Shown here: positions 42,435 to 52,123 of the stretch, piece by piece | How the letters are laid out: each line of letters starts with the position of its first letter | How positions within the stretch are numbered: the stretch's first letter is position 1 | NCBI RefSeq assembly: GCF_001424405.1 | Contig: NZ_LMPS01000006.1 | Span: forward strand, 620,001 to 684,000 | Direction of reading: 5' to 3' | Origin: Dyadobacter sp. Leaf189 | GTDB lineage: Bacteria > Bacteroidota > Bacteroidia > Cytophagales > Spirosomataceae | DNA: 64,000 nucleotides | The notes under the pieces: model-generated | The model's database searches: none | The model's input: only the letters and a program-made list of their open reading frames with translations | Told to the model about the DNA's origin: nothing | Made by a program: the position numbers and the translations under genes

Positions 42435-43844
42435 CTACCACACGAATGTGCCGACCGAGCCTGCCTTCAACACGGCAGAGGCAAACGCATTCCCATCCTG
42501 GATTTGAAAAGCCTGCTGGTCGTCGCTGCTATTGAAGACGATCAGCACTCTTTTCCCATCTGGTGTTTTAAAAGCAACATTCGGGAGCTGCGCATCCATA
42601 TTGGAAGCAATGCGCACAGAACCTGGCAGCACGAACTTTGAAGCATGTGCCACCACGTAATAAGCCGGGTTACGCGTTACTTTATCCCCATCAATGGTAA
42701 CCCCGCCCAAACAACGGTCGCAGCCGCCGCGGTCTGTGAACGGACGGTTTTGCGGATTGCTAGACAGGTTCCATTCCAGCACAGTACGCGCCCAGTTGCG
42801 GGTAGCGCCGATGGTCAGCTTGGTGATATGATCTGGAAAATCCTGCGCAAAATTGCCGGGTGCGCTCATCCATTGTTCCGTGAAATACAGGTTCTTGTCC
42901 GGGTGCGCATTGTGCACTTCGGAAAGCGCTTCGATCTTACCTCCGTACAAATGGAAAGCAGAACCGTCGATATACTTCCGCGCTTCCTGGTCATTCAGAA
43001 TAGAGATCGGGTACTCGGGCTTGTCGGCGTTATGATCGTAGATAATGATCTTCGTGTCAATTTTTGCATTTCTGAAAGCTGGTCCCAAGTGATTTTTCAC
43101 AAAAACAACCTGATCCTTCGCCAGCATCAGCAAGCTGGGATTGTTACCCGGATGCAGCGGTTCATTCTGCACGGTGATCGCGGCGATTCTTACACCTTCC
43201 TTTTTCATTTCCTGTACATAACGGACCAGGTATCTGGCGTAAGCCGGATACGAATCAGGTTTGAGGCTGCCGCCGCGCGTGTCTCCATTATCCTTCATCC
43301 AAACCGGCGGCGACCAGGGCGATCCCATGATTTTGATTGCAGGATTAATCGCCAGGATCTCTTTTAACATCGGTATTACATCCTTTTTATCCTGACCGAG
43401 ATCAAAACGCTTCATCTCAGGATCGGTCTCCCCTACCGGTAAATCATTGTACGAAAAAATCGTCTCATTAAGATCTGACGCACCAATGCTGAGGCGGAGG
43501 TATGAAATGCCGATGTTATTGCCATTTACAGCGAAAAGCTCCCGGAGCAATGCAGCGCGTGCCGGCATGCTCATCGCCATCAGGTGGGACGCGCTGCCGC
43601 CTGTTAATGTAAAACCAAATCCGTCGACCGTCTGGTAAGTCTCACGATCGTCCACTTTGATCACCTTTCCCGATGCATTCCCGGCCGAAAAGCGGATTGG
43701 TGCAGTTTGCCTCGCAAATAGTACGGACTGGTCCAGATTGGTCAGCCAGAAATCAACAGCTTTCTTTGTGTTTTGTGCAAATGCAAGCACGCCGGACAAG
43801 AGCAACAGGATCAACAAAAAGGATTTAGGAATAGTCATTTTCAT
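42435..43844 (-). CDS. Glycoside hydrolase family 30 enzyme
   Basis: 469 residues with a signal peptide (MKMTIPKSFLLILLLLSGVL...FAQ). GH30 hallmarks: DGFGFTLTGGSA at the first strand, SPWSPPVWMK, acid/base Glu228 in ITVQNEPLH, and nucleophile Glu323 in YFTEQW; a C-terminal beta-sandwich ends at GTFVW. Family activities include glucosylceramidase and beta-1,6-glucanase; in Bacteroidota PULs the latter type often degrades fungal or yeast beta-1,6-glucan. The gene is divergent from the regulator and shares a promoter motif with susC, so enzyme, sensor and transporter probably form one locus. Confidence 0.93.
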   Translation of the reverse strand: MKMTIPKSFLLILLLLSGVLAFAQNTKKAVDFWLTNLDQSVLFARQTAPIRFSAGNASGKVIKVDDRETYQTVDGFGFTLTGGSASHLMAMSMPARAALLRELFAVNGNNIGISYLRLSIGASDLNETIFSYNDLPVGETDPEMKRFDLGQDKKDVIPMLKEILAINPAIKIMGSPWSPPVWMKDNGDTRGGSLKPDSYPAYARYLVRYVQEMKKEGVRIAAITVQNEPLHPGNNPSLLMLAKDQVVFVKNHLGPAFRNAKIDTKIIIYDHNADKPEYPISILNDQEARKYIDGSAFHLYGGKIEALSEVHNAHPDKNLYFTEQWMSAPGNFAQDFPDHITKLTIGATRNWARTVLEWNLSSNPQNRPFTDRGGCDRCLGGVTIDGDKVTRNPAYYVVAHASKFVLPGSVRIASNMDAQLPNVAFKTPDGKRVLIVFNSSDDQQAFQIQDGNAFASAVLKAGSVGTFVW

Positions 43845-43940
43845 GCTGGTTGCCTTGCGGCAGGTTAAGAGTAACCGGTTGATTACAGTGAGTCACCTCG
43901 TATTGAAAAACACACAAAATAATGTAATATATTGCGAACC

Positions 43941-43994
43941 CAAATGTAGCCGGGCCGGCACAAAGCTGCTAGCAGGTAGCTACTACATTACTAC
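43941..43994 (-). promoter_or_regulatory. GH30 gene promoter: -7 box plus 13-bp operator-like motif
   Basis: On the minus strand, TACATTTG (43948-43941) matches TAnnTTTG; 33 bases upstream lies the 13-mer ACTACATTACTAC (plus-strand 43982-43994). The same 13-mer stands 34 bases upstream of the susC -7 box. No -33 TTTG is present at the normal distance, as expected of an activator-dependent promoter. Confidence 0.6.
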
Positions 43995-44082
43995 AACAAT
44001 CCTTTATAATTTGCAAAATACAGTTTTTGACGCGGTTTTTAACTACGTCAAACCAGTGAGAGAGAAACAGTGTACACGGATA

Positions 44083-47000
44083 ATGAAGCGAGTGATTCTT
44101 TTTCTAACCTTCCTGATTTTATCAAACACGCTACACGCCCAAAGTACCACTGCGGCACCGACCGGCGCGGTATCGACCGGCGCGGCATCGACCGCCGGAC
44201 TGCCGACCATCGCGGTACCGACCGGCGGGCTGCCGACCATCGGACTGCCGACCATCGGGCTGCCGGAAGTCGTTAATTATAGTAAACATGCTTACCGGGC
44301 CGGAACACAGAACTGGGCAATCCGCCAGGGGCGTAATGGAGTAATGTACTTTGCCAATAACGAGGGGCTGCTGAGTTTCGATGGTGTGTACTGGAAAGTG
44401 TACCCGCTTCCCAATAAAACAAAAGTACGCTCGCTCGAAATGGGCGATGATAACCGTATTTACATCGGCGGAGAAAATGAGTTCGGGTATTTTTCACCGG
44501 ATCAGTCAGGGGTACTCCGGTACTTTTCACTGCGCGAGCTCGTTCAGGAGAAAGACCGCGGCTTTGCCGATATCTGGAATGTGACCGCATGGAAAGGAAG
44601 TGTCTTTTTCAGGGCCAGTAACAAGATCTTTTTGTACAAAGACAAATCCATCATCACATTCAATCCTGTATCGCATTGGCGTTTTATGGGGATGGCGAAT
44701 GGGCAAGTAATAGTGCAGGATGCCACAAATGGACTTTTAAGGTTTAACAACGACCGCTGGGAGCCGTTTCTCGCCAATAGCGCGCTGCCATCCGAATTCC
44801 TCAGTAATGCATTGCTGCCTATGGGCCGGGATACGACCATTCTCGTAACGATGGATGCGGGGCTTTACAGACTCTCCGGCAATAGTGCCGTTAAAATGGA
44901 GTCTGCATTCATTAACCAGATCAGGAAAGAACGTATTTATGGAGCCATGCGCGTGAATGACCAGCTGCTGGCACTCTCCACGAGCCTGGGTGGCTGCTAT
45001 ATCGTTACAAATAAAGGTGAATTTGTGCACCGGTTTTCGCGGGGAGATGGTCTGCAAAACAACAATGTACTGAGTGTTTTCCGCGACCGTGATCACAATC
45101 TCTGGCTGGGGCTCGATAATGGGATCGATTTCATCGCGTATGATAATGCGATCAAGACCATTTATCCCGTTGCCACCAAAGACGAAGCCGGCTATGCTTC
45201 GATTATCTTCAAAGGCCGCCTCTATGTAGGTACTTCCAACGGTCTTTATTCAGTTCCGGTGGGTGAATTCAGTGATCTTAGTTTTGTTAAAGGGGCGTTT
45301 TCATTTGTCGAAAATTCGCGCGGTCAGGTTTGGGGATTGTCGGAGATCAATGGAAAACTGCTGATGTCGCACCACGAAGGCATGTTTGAAATACGTCAGG
45401 ATAAAGCATTCGCGATTGAACGCCGGAATGGATTCTGGGGCGCAGTACCGCTGTCGCGGATCGATCCGGTTTCACGGGTAGCAGTAGGTAATTACAATGG
45501 GATCAATTTTCTTGCCTATGACGGAAAAGAATTCCGGCCCGCCGGCGAGGTAAGTGGCTTTGACATCGCCTCCCGTTTTCTCTGCACCGACACCCATGAC
45601 GAGAATGTAATCTGGACTTCTCACCCCTATCGCGGCGTTTTCAAAATATCCCTGCAACCCGACGGAAAATCTGCGGCCCGGTTGTACACCAGCAAAGATG
45701 GCCTGCCGCTTTCGCTCAACAACAATTATGTATATAAAGTCAAAAACAGGATACTGGTAGCGACAGAAAGCGGCATTTACGAATACAATCCTGGAAAAGA
45801 CCGTTTTGCTGCGTCCAGCTACTACAATGAGATTTTCAAGGGTGTGGACGTGCGCTACCTGAAAGAAGATCAGGCCGGTAACGTGTGGTTTGTGACTGGT
45901 AAAGAGCTGGGCGTGCTGGATGTATCCGGCAACAAGCCGAAGATCATTTTCCTGCCGGAACTGAACCAGAAGCTCGTGTCGGGCTTCGAGTACATTCAGC
46001 CTTTGAATGAAAAAAACATCCTCGTGGGCAGTGAAAAAGGCATTTACCACATTAACTACCAGCAATATAAGCAGAACAAAAACCGCATTGACGTGCAGAT
46101 CAGGATGCTGCGATCGGTCGCAAAGTCGGATACGGTCCTTTTTGGAGGTTATCTGGGCGAGGTTAACCAGCTGAACAAGCAAACCGAAAGCCAGGTACCG
46201 CAAATTGCGCACGAGCTGAACTCCATTGGTTTTGAATTTTCATCCACCCTGTTCAGTCAGCAATCCAGCATTGCGTATTCGTATTTTCTCGATGGATTTG
46301 ATGCAGGCTGGTCGCATTGGTCGGTGAAAAGTGCGAAGGAGTACACCAGCCTTCCTGCGGGCCAGTACACGTTTTATGTCAAAGCACGCAATAATTTCGG
46401 TAGTGAATCGCCGGTCACCGGCTACACATTTGTCATTCAGCCGCCGTGGTACCAAACTTCCTGGGCATATCTCGCTTACGGTGTCCTGCTGCTGGGATTG
46501 GCTTTCCTGTTTTATGAATGGCAGGAAAAACGCTTTTTGCGACAGCGGCAAAAACATGAGGAGGAGCAGCAAAGGTTACAGTACCTCCACCAGCTGGAAC
46601 TCGAAAAAAATGAAAAGGAGATTATCAAACTGAAAAACGAAAAGCTCGAAGCCGAGATCCTGCATAAGAACACAGACCTGGCCACTTCGGCGATGCATCT
46701 GGTACAAAAAGCCGAACTGCTGTCAAAACTAAAAACAGACCTGGTCAAGATCACCAAAACTGCGGACGACGAGAAGATCAACGACGACCTGAAAAGGGTG
46801 ATTAAGGTGGTAGCAGAGGAAAATAAGGTGGATAAAGACTGGGGGCAGTTCTCCAAACATTTTGACAGTGTGCACAGTAACTTCCTGATCGCATTGAAGG
46901 AGAGATACCCGAAACTGACAGCCAGTGAGCTGAAAATGAGCGCCTACCTGCGGATGAACCTGTCGAGCAAGGAAATCGCAGAACTGATGAACATCTCGCT

Positions 47001-47130
47001 CCGCGGCGTAGAAGTAAGCAGGTACCGGCTTCGCAAGAAGCTGCAATTGCCTACCGAGGTCAACATGTTTAACTTCTTACTGGGTTTTCACATTGACGAA
47101 TCCAGGGATAGCAAAGGGACACAGTCATAA
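44083..47130 (+). CDS. Y_Y_Y-domain periplasmic sensor / LuxR-type DNA-binding regulator
   Basis: 1015 residues from the ATG at 44083, chosen because it opens a signal peptide (MKRVILFLTFLILSNTLHAQ); the open frame extends 142 codons upstream without coding character. After a pentapeptide repeat (26-60) comes a large Reg_prop/propeller region, a Y_Y_Y immunoglobulin-like domain (~740-800, LPAGQYTFYVKARNNFG), one membrane helix (~812-830, AYLAYGVLLLGLAFLFYEW), a coiled coil (~835-900) and a C-terminal helix-turn-helix (LTASELKMSAYLRMNLSSKE). It has no kinase or receiver domains, so ligand binding outside would act directly on DNA binding at the membrane. It lies between the GH30 gene and susDC, whose promoters share a motif it may recognise. 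Confidence 0.9.
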   Translation: MKRVILFLTFLILSNTLHAQSTTAAPTGAVSTGAASTAGLPTIAVPTGGLPTIGLPTIGLPEVVNYSKHAYRAGTQNWAIRQGRNGVMYFANNEGLLSFDGVYWKVYPLPNKTKVRSLEMGDDNRIYIGGENEFGYFSPDQSGVLRYFSLRELVQEKDRGFADIWNVTAWKGSVFFRASNKIFLYKDKSIITFNPVSHWRFMGMANGQVIVQDATNGLLRFNNDRWEPFLANSALPSEFLSNALLPMGRDTTILVTMDAGLYRLSGNSAVKMESAFINQIRKERIYGAMRVNDQLLALSTSLGGCYIVTNKGEFVHRFSRGDGLQNNNVLSVFRDRDHNLWLGLDNGIDFIAYDNAIKTIYPVATKDEAGYASIIFKGRLYVGTSNGLYSVPVGEFSDLSFVKGAFSFVENSRGQVWGLSEINGKLLMSHHEGMFEIRQDKAFAIERRNGFWGAVPLSRIDPVSRVAVGNYNGINFLAYDGKEFRPAGEVSGFDIASRFLCTDTHDENVIWTSHPYRGVFKISLQPDGKSAARLYTSKDGLPLSLNNNYVYKVKNRILVATESGIYEYNPGKDRFAASSYYNEIFKGVDVRYLKEDQAGNVWFVTGKELGVLDVSGNKPKIIFLPELNQKLVSGFEYIQPLNEKNILVGSEKGIYHINYQQYKQNKNRIDVQIRMLRSVAKSDTVLFGGYLGEVNQLNKQTESQVPQIAHELNSIGFEFSSTLFSQQSSIAYSYFLDGFDAGWSHWSVKSAKEYTSLPAGQYTFYVKARNNFGSESPVTGYTFVIQPPWYQTSWAYLAYGVLLLGLAFLFYEWQEKRFLRQRQKHEEEQQRLQYLHQLELEKNEKEIIKLKNEKLEAEILHKNTDLATSAMHLVQKAELLSKLKTDLVKITKTADDEKINDDLKRVIKVVAEENKVDKDWGQFSKHFDSVHSNFLIALKERYPKLTASELKMSAYLRMNLSSKEIAELMNISLRGVEVSRYRLRKKLQLPTEVNMFNFLLGFHIDESRDSKGTQS
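44157..44261 (+). repeat. Seven 15-bp tandem repeats encoding pentapeptides
   Basis: Seven 15-base units with no indels encode PTGAV, STGAA, STAGL, PTIAV, PTGGL, PTIGL, PTIGL, residues ~26-60 of the regulator, directly after the signal peptide. The region is G+C-rich and low in complexity, a likely flexible linker whose copy number may vary between strains. Confidence 0.85.
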
Positions 47131-47132
47131 AA

Positions 47133-47163
47133 AAAGCTGAGCGCAACATCTGCGCTCAGCTTT
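47133..47163. terminator. Bidirectional terminator between regulator and susD
   Basis: A perfect 13-bp stem (47133-47145 with 47151-47163, loop ACATC) with an A run on one side and T run on the other. It separates the convergent regulator and susD genes, starting three bases after the regulator TAA. Confidence 0.85.
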
Positions 47164-47180
47164 CTACATAACGCTAAATC

Positions 47181-48713
47181 CTATTTCGTGCCGCCCCACT
47201 CTTTGCTCTGCTCGATTTTGGTATTTTCCATTTCGAGCAATGGGATAGGCAATATTTCATTTTTACCAGCCACAAAGCCTTTGGATGCCAATGCTTTCGG
47301 CGCATCTCCCCAGCGGACAAGGTCCATCCAACGGTGACCTTCGCCTGCCAGTTCAAGCCTGCGTTCTTTTTTGATGTTCTCAAACGTAGCTGCCACGGGC
47401 TTCAAGCCTACCCTCGCTCTTACGGCACTGAGCAATGCAGTTGCGCGGGTTTGGTCGCCACCACCGCGAACGAGCGCCTCGGCTTCAAGCAGATAAGTAT
47501 CTGCCAGGCGCGTGTCGTACATATTCTGAGGGAAGTTCAGCTCGGGTGTTCCTGCGCCCGTCCAGCGGTTGGAAACTCTTCCCGCGAATTTTTCGAGGAA
47601 GTATCCCGTGTTCATGTACCCCTTTTCGTAACTGGCAAGTCCGGCTTTTTCGAGACTATCCAGGTTAGCGACGGTCGCTTTATAGCGAGGGTCGTAGTGG
47701 ATCGCCTCAAATAAGGACGGGGTTACCGGTAAAAAGCTCCATCCGGAAACGTAATCGGGCGCAGTGTCAGACTTACGGTTGTAGCCGCGCGGGCCTGTGA
47801 TGATGTTCATGATATTTCCCTCTGTACAAGCCACGCAATCCCACGTACCAGCCGAAGTATTGGTGTAGGAAATCTCCAGAATAGACTCGCTGTTAAACTT
47901 GTTATCGCTCTTCCAGAGGTCGGCAAAGTTACTAAGCAGTTTATAACCATAAGGATTGGTGCCGCCCGGCGTACCATTCACCAAAGCCAGCTCTTGTGCC
48001 GCCTGTGCGTATTTCTGTTGGTACAAATACACTTTTCCAAGTATCGCATGCGCAGCGCCCTGCCCCACGCGGCCGCCTTCCGTAGCCGCATTGATCGTCA
48101 CCGGCAGATCGGCCATTGACTCCGACAAGTCTTTTTCAATCTGCGCATATACTTCCGCCGGAGCCGCCTGTGTTACGTCGTACATTTCCTGTGTGGAAAC
48201 CGTTTTGGTAAAAAGAGGCACATTCTTGAACAACCGGACAAGTTCGAAATAGAAGTACCCGCGCAGGAATTTAGCCTCAGCCGCATAGCGCTTTTTAATC
48301 GTTTCGTCCATGGGTACCGACGGCAGCTTTTCCAAAAGTGAATTAGCCCGGAAAACGCCTGAGAATCCTTTTCTCCATAATTCGCCCTGCGGCCCGGTGG
48401 TTGGGTTGAGGGTGTAATTGGAAATAATCTGAAAATCCATGATATCGCTCGGTCCGCCGCCACCTGCGTAGTGATCGTCAGAAGCAGCATTCATCGTGGC
48501 TATCGTGGTCACATAGCCGGCACCCTGCCAGCCTACCACATCGTAAATAGCTACCAGTCCATTGTATGCTTCTTCCTGGTTCCGGTAATAGTTGGATTCG
48601 AGGTTCAGCCCTTTCGGCTTCACTTCCAGAAAGCTCTCCGAGCACGACATCAGCTGCAACCCCGCCAACAATGTCAATGCAGCTATGAATTTTTTATTTT
48701 TTATCATCATCAT
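47181..48713 (-). CDS. susD: SusD/RagB-family outer-membrane lipoprotein
   Basis: 510 residues from the first ATG at 48713; a TTG four codons earlier directly follows susC. Lipoprotein signal ending AGLQLMSC then SESFLEVKPKG, the usual SusD start. The TPR-like helical fold with FLRGYFYFELVRLFKNVPL near residue 150 and a C-terminal SusD domain ending RRLELAGEGHRWMDLVRWGD are family hallmarks. It binds glycan on the cell surface and closes over the TonB-dependent transporter encoded just upstream. Substrate is probably the polymer cut by the linked GH30 enzyme. Confidence 0.96.
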   Translation of the reverse strand: MMMIKNKKFIAALTLLAGLQLMSCSESFLEVKPKGLNLESNYYRNQEEAYNGLVAIYDVVGWQGAGYVTTIATMNAASDDHYAGGGGPSDIMDFQIISNYTLNPTTGPQGELWRKGFSGVFRANSLLEKLPSVPMDETIKKRYAAEAKFLRGYFYFELVRLFKNVPLFTKTVSTQEMYDVTQAAPAEVYAQIEKDLSESMADLPVTINAATEGGRVGQGAAHAILGKVYLYQQKYAQAAQELALVNGTPGGTNPYGYKLLSNFADLWKSDNKFNSESILEISYTNTSAGTWDCVACTEGNIMNIITGPRGYNRKSDTAPDYVSGWSFLPVTPSLFEAIHYDPRYKATVANLDSLEKAGLASYEKGYMNTGYFLEKFAGRVSNRWTGAGTPELNFPQNMYDTRLADTYLLEAEALVRGGGDQTRATALLSAVRARVGLKPVAATFENIKKERRLELAGEGHRWMDLVRWGDAPKALASKGFVAGKNEILPIPLLEMENTKIEQSKEWGGTK

Positions 48714-48725
48714 CTTGTTAATCAA

Positions 48726-51700
48726 TTAAAAACCAATGTTCAGACCTACCATGAACGAGCGCGCCTGCGGGTAAATCCCTTTGTCAATGCTCAGTACGCT
48801 GCCGCCGATCTCAGGATCATAACCCGTATATTTTGTCAGCGTGAACAGGTTTTGGCTCATCACATATACACGTGCCTTTTTCAATGCAACCTTGCTGATC
48901 AATGCGGCTGGAAGCGAGTAACCTACCTGCAAAGTTTTCATCCGGAAGAAATCGCCTTTTTCGAGGTAGAAGCTGGACGGGTTCTGGAAGTTTTTGTTCG
49001 GATCTCCGTTCACAATGCGCGGGTATGCTGTGGAAGTCCCCGGTCCGGTCCAGCGGCCCATTGCGTCAGCCTGCCAGTTTGCATTCGCGATATCCAGACG
49101 ACGAAGTCCCTGGAAAATGTCATTTCCAGCCACACCCTGACCAAACACAACCACGTCAAAACCTTTGTACGCCGCATTGATCGTCAAACCGTAAGACCAT
49201 TTCGGAGTAGGATTACCGATAAAAGTCCGGTCCGTTTCAGTAATTACGCCGTCTCCGTTCAAGTCAGCCCAGCGGAAATCACCTGGCTTTGCATTCGGCT
49301 GTATTTTGTTACCATTTGCCGCTACGTGACTGTCAACTTCCTCCTGCGTCTGGAAGATACCTTCATTGACATACCCGAAAAATGACCCGATTGCATGACC
49401 TACCTGCGTGCGGGTGATCGGAGGTGCACCCTGGAAGCTCGCGCCGCCCGAAAGGTATTCTACGCCATTTCCGAGGTTGGTTACCTTGTTTTCAATGTAA
49501 GAAACGTTACCGTTCACAGAGAAATCAACCTGGCCAAACTGCTTTCTGTATCCCAGTTCCAGTTCCACACCCTTGTTTTCCATATCGGCGATATTGGCGG
49601 CCGGATTGGAAATCGCTCCTACGTACCCCGGTATCCGCGGATTCTGCAGAATATCCTTTGTTGCTTTCTTAAACCACTCGAAGGTGATATTCACATTGCG
49701 GAAGATCGTTGCGTCAAAACCAATGTTGGTCTGGCTGGTCTGCTCCCATTTCAGGTCAGGGTTGGCAGGTGCATTCGGACTATATCCGATAATGTAGCTT
49801 CCTGAGTTACCGATTGTATAATTCCGGCCGCTTCCGATGGTTGACAGGTAAGCAAAGTCGCCGATTCCATCATTTCCAACCACACCGTAACCTCCGCGTA
49901 GTTTAAGGAAATTAACCGCATTGGTTTCAGGGAAAAAGTCTTCACGGGACAGCACCCAGCCCAGGGAGAACGATGGGAAAACACCGTATTTATGGTTTGA
50001 ACCAAAGCGTGAAGAACCGTCCCTTCTCACCAGGGCCTGCAACAGGTATTTTTCATTGTAATCATAGTTCAAACGTGCAAAAAGTGAACTTACCGTGTGG
50101 CGCGCTCCTTCCGATCCGTCGGAATTCCGCTGGTCGGCAGGTACCTTGAAGTTAAGCGAAGCGTCTTCGAAGTTATCTGCCGGCACGTTGAAGAAAGTCA
50201 CGCTCGTCATCGTCGTGTTGTTGTCCAGGTAAGCGCCCTGTCCAAGCAGAACATTCACATTGTGCAGCCCGAATGCCCGCGTATAAGACACTGTGTTTTC
50301 AAGGTTGTAATCAAGACGGCGGTTGTTCGAGCGGTTGAAATTGGTCTGCGAAGTAACCGACGCTGCATTCAGCCACGAGATCGGTGTGAAACTCTCATTT
50401 CCCCAGAAAGCCAGCTTAGCCCCCAATGTAGATTTCAGTTGTAATCCCTTGATCGGCTCTGCCATTAAATATGCATTTCCGACTACGTTATCACTCCAGC
50501 TGTAATTTCCTAAACGGGTTTGAATATACGCAAGCGGGTTGCTCATCTCCTGCCCTACTGCCGAAGAAATCCCGTAAGGATGTCCGTTTGCGTCGCGCTG
50601 AACACCTTTGTTGGTATAAGGAGCCGCATTGGCAATGGCTGGATCGGTAACTACTACGGGGGTGATCGGATCGAGGTTGATAGCAGAGCTCAACGGACCG
50701 CCGAACTCGCTGTTGGTATTCCCCAGCCCAACTGACTTATCGTGCGCATAACCCAGGTTCTGGCCAAACGTGAGCCATTTTGCCAATTTGTGTTCTGAGT
50801 TCAGACGAATGCTTGTACGCTTGTATTTGGAAATATCGCTCGCTACAATACCTTCCTGATCCAAGTACCCAAACGACAGGTAGAATGTGGAGCGTTCCGA
50901 TCCGCCGCTAATACTCAGCTCGTGGTTCTGACGCTTCGCATTGTTGTTGAAGATCAGCTTTTGCCAGTCGGTTCCTTTTCCGAGAGAAGCGGGATCTGCG
51001 TACACAGGCGCCTGTCCGGCTGCCACTGCGGCTTCATTCCGGATCGTTGCATATTGGCTCGCATCCAGCAGATCCAGTTTTCTCGCAGGTGCCTGCGTAC
51101 CTACATAACCATTGTAATTAATGCGAATGCCGCCTGCTTTACCTTTTTTGGTAGTGACCAGAATAACCCCTGCTGCAGCACGCGCGCCGTAAATTGCCTG
51201 TGAAGCTGCATCTTTCAATACTTCAATGGACTCGATGTCCGACTGGTTCAGATAACCGATACCGCCGTTATCAACCACCACGCCGTCTACCACCCAAAGC
51301 GGATTGTTGTTGTTCAGCGTAGTCACACCACGCACGCGCACCGTGGCCGCCGATCCCGGCTGTCCGGAGTTTGCCGCAATGGTAAGCCCCGAGGTGCGTC
51401 CCTGCAATGCTTCTTCCAGCCTGTTGATAGGCATTGTTTCCAGGTCGCTTGCCTTCACACTGGAAATGGCGCCCGTTACTACACTCTTCTTCTGGGCACC
51501 ATAACCTACCACCACTACTTCTTCCAGGTTATCACTTGATTCAACCAGTTGGAAGTTGATCTCGCTCTGGTTGCCAACCGGTACCTTCTGAGTGACCATT
51601 CCGATAAAGCTCGTGACAAGTACCGCCTCAGGCTGCACGTCGATTGAGTAATTTCCGGCGGCGTCGGTAATCGTCGCCTGGTTGGTTCCTTCTACTAACA

Positions 51701-51836
51701 CGGTGGCTCCTACCAATTCCTCCCCTCCATTCTTCACAGTTACCTTGCCCTTCACAGTCCTGCTTTGGGCAAAAGCGCTCTGCACCATACCGTATAGCAT
51801 TAACAGGCTACACAATAGTACAATTTTTCTTTTCAT
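48726..51836 (-). CDS. susC: SusC/RagA TonB-dependent transporter
   Basis: 1036 residues. Signal peptide (MKRKIVLLCSLLMLYGMVQ...AFAQ), a CarboxypepD_reg-like domain (~25-110), the TonB-box area NLEEVVVVGYGAQKKS, a plug domain (SVKASDLETMPINRLEEAL; NNNNPLWVVDG) and a 22-strand barrel that ends GLNIGF. It imports the oligosaccharides bound by SusD across the outer membrane using TonB energy. Followed by susD with no intervening terminator. Preceded by a -7 box and two copies of a 13-bp motif shared with the GH30 promoter. Confidence 0.97.
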   Translation of the reverse strand: MKRKIVLLCSLLMLYGMVQSAFAQSRTVKGKVTVKNGGEELVGATVLVEGTNQATITDAAGNYSIDVQPEAVLVTSFIGMVTQKVPVGNQSEINFQLVESSDNLEEVVVVGYGAQKKSVVTGAISSVKASDLETMPINRLEEALQGRTSGLTIAANSGQPGSAATVRVRGVTTLNNNNPLWVVDGVVVDNGGIGYLNQSDIESIEVLKDAASQAIYGARAAAGVILVTTKKGKAGGIRINYNGYVGTQAPARKLDLLDASQYATIRNEAAVAAGQAPVYADPASLGKGTDWQKLIFNNNAKRQNHELSISGGSERSTFYLSFGYLDQEGIVASDISKYKRTSIRLNSEHKLAKWLTFGQNLGYAHDKSVGLGNTNSEFGGPLSSAINLDPITPVVVTDPAIANAAPYTNKGVQRDANGHPYGISSAVGQEMSNPLAYIQTRLGNYSWSDNVVGNAYLMAEPIKGLQLKSTLGAKLAFWGNESFTPISWLNAASVTSQTNFNRSNNRRLDYNLENTVSYTRAFGLHNVNVLLGQGAYLDNNTTMTSVTFFNVPADNFEDASLNFKVPADQRNSDGSEGARHTVSSLFARLNYDYNEKYLLQALVRRDGSSRFGSNHKYGVFPSFSLGWVLSREDFFPETNAVNFLKLRGGYGVVGNDGIGDFAYLSTIGSGRNYTIGNSGSYIIGYSPNAPANPDLKWEQTSQTNIGFDATIFRNVNITFEWFKKATKDILQNPRIPGYVGAISNPAANIADMENKGVELELGYRKQFGQVDFSVNGNVSYIENKVTNLGNGVEYLSGGASFQGAPPITRTQVGHAIGSFFGYVNEGIFQTQEEVDSHVAANGNKIQPNAKPGDFRWADLNGDGVITETDRTFIGNPTPKWSYGLTINAAYKGFDVVVFGQGVAGNDIFQGLRRLDIANANWQADAMGRWTGPGTSTAYPRIVNGDPNKNFQNPSSFYLEKGDFFRMKTLQVGYSLPAALISKVALKKARVYVMSQNLFTLTKYTGYDPEIGGSVLSIDKGIYPQARSFMVGLNIGF

Positions 51837-51918
51837 AGATGTTTTTATTAATTAGTAGACACGGCAAATGCTATTTGCCCAATTAATTATTGAAATAGTA
51901 ACAATACTGTTATAGCAA

Positions 51919-52027
51919 CAAAGGTATGTGGAGGGCTGCGACAGCAGTAGCAGATGCATTACTACATTACTACCTCACATCTGATAAATGGAAGATTTTC
52001 TTGAAAATGTCACCACTACATTACTAC
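51919..52027 (-). promoter_or_regulatory. susC promoter: -7 box and two 13-bp operator-like motifs
   Basis: TACCTTTG (minus strand, 51926-51919) is an exact TAnnTTTG box. Upstream lie two copies of ACTACATTACTAC (plus-strand 51961-51973 and 52015-52027), 54 bases apart, about five helical turns. The proximal copy is 34 bases from the -7 box. The distal copy also forms CATTAC...GTAATG (52019-52039). No -33 TTTG is seen. Confidence 0.62.
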
Positions 52028-52123
52028 TACAATGTAATGCAGTATCGCCTTTTGCATTGGTTCGCCAGGTTTAAGCAATGCAGCAGGAGCATGAGGATTG
52101 ATGGAGAATATAAAGAAGTGATT

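Noticed and set aside
42645..43367. 240-codon plus-strand open frame opposite the GH30 gene
   Set aside because: The GH30 reading has signal peptide and both catalytic glutamates; the other frame has no recognisable protein character.
44157..44261. Tandem 15-bp repeat as a CRISPR or regulatory repeat
   Set aside because: Units are contiguous without spacers and translate as pentapeptides in frame.
48471..49385. 304-codon plus-strand open frame
   Set aside because: It lies fully opposite susC/susD, lacks domain features, and its composition mirrors the coding strand.
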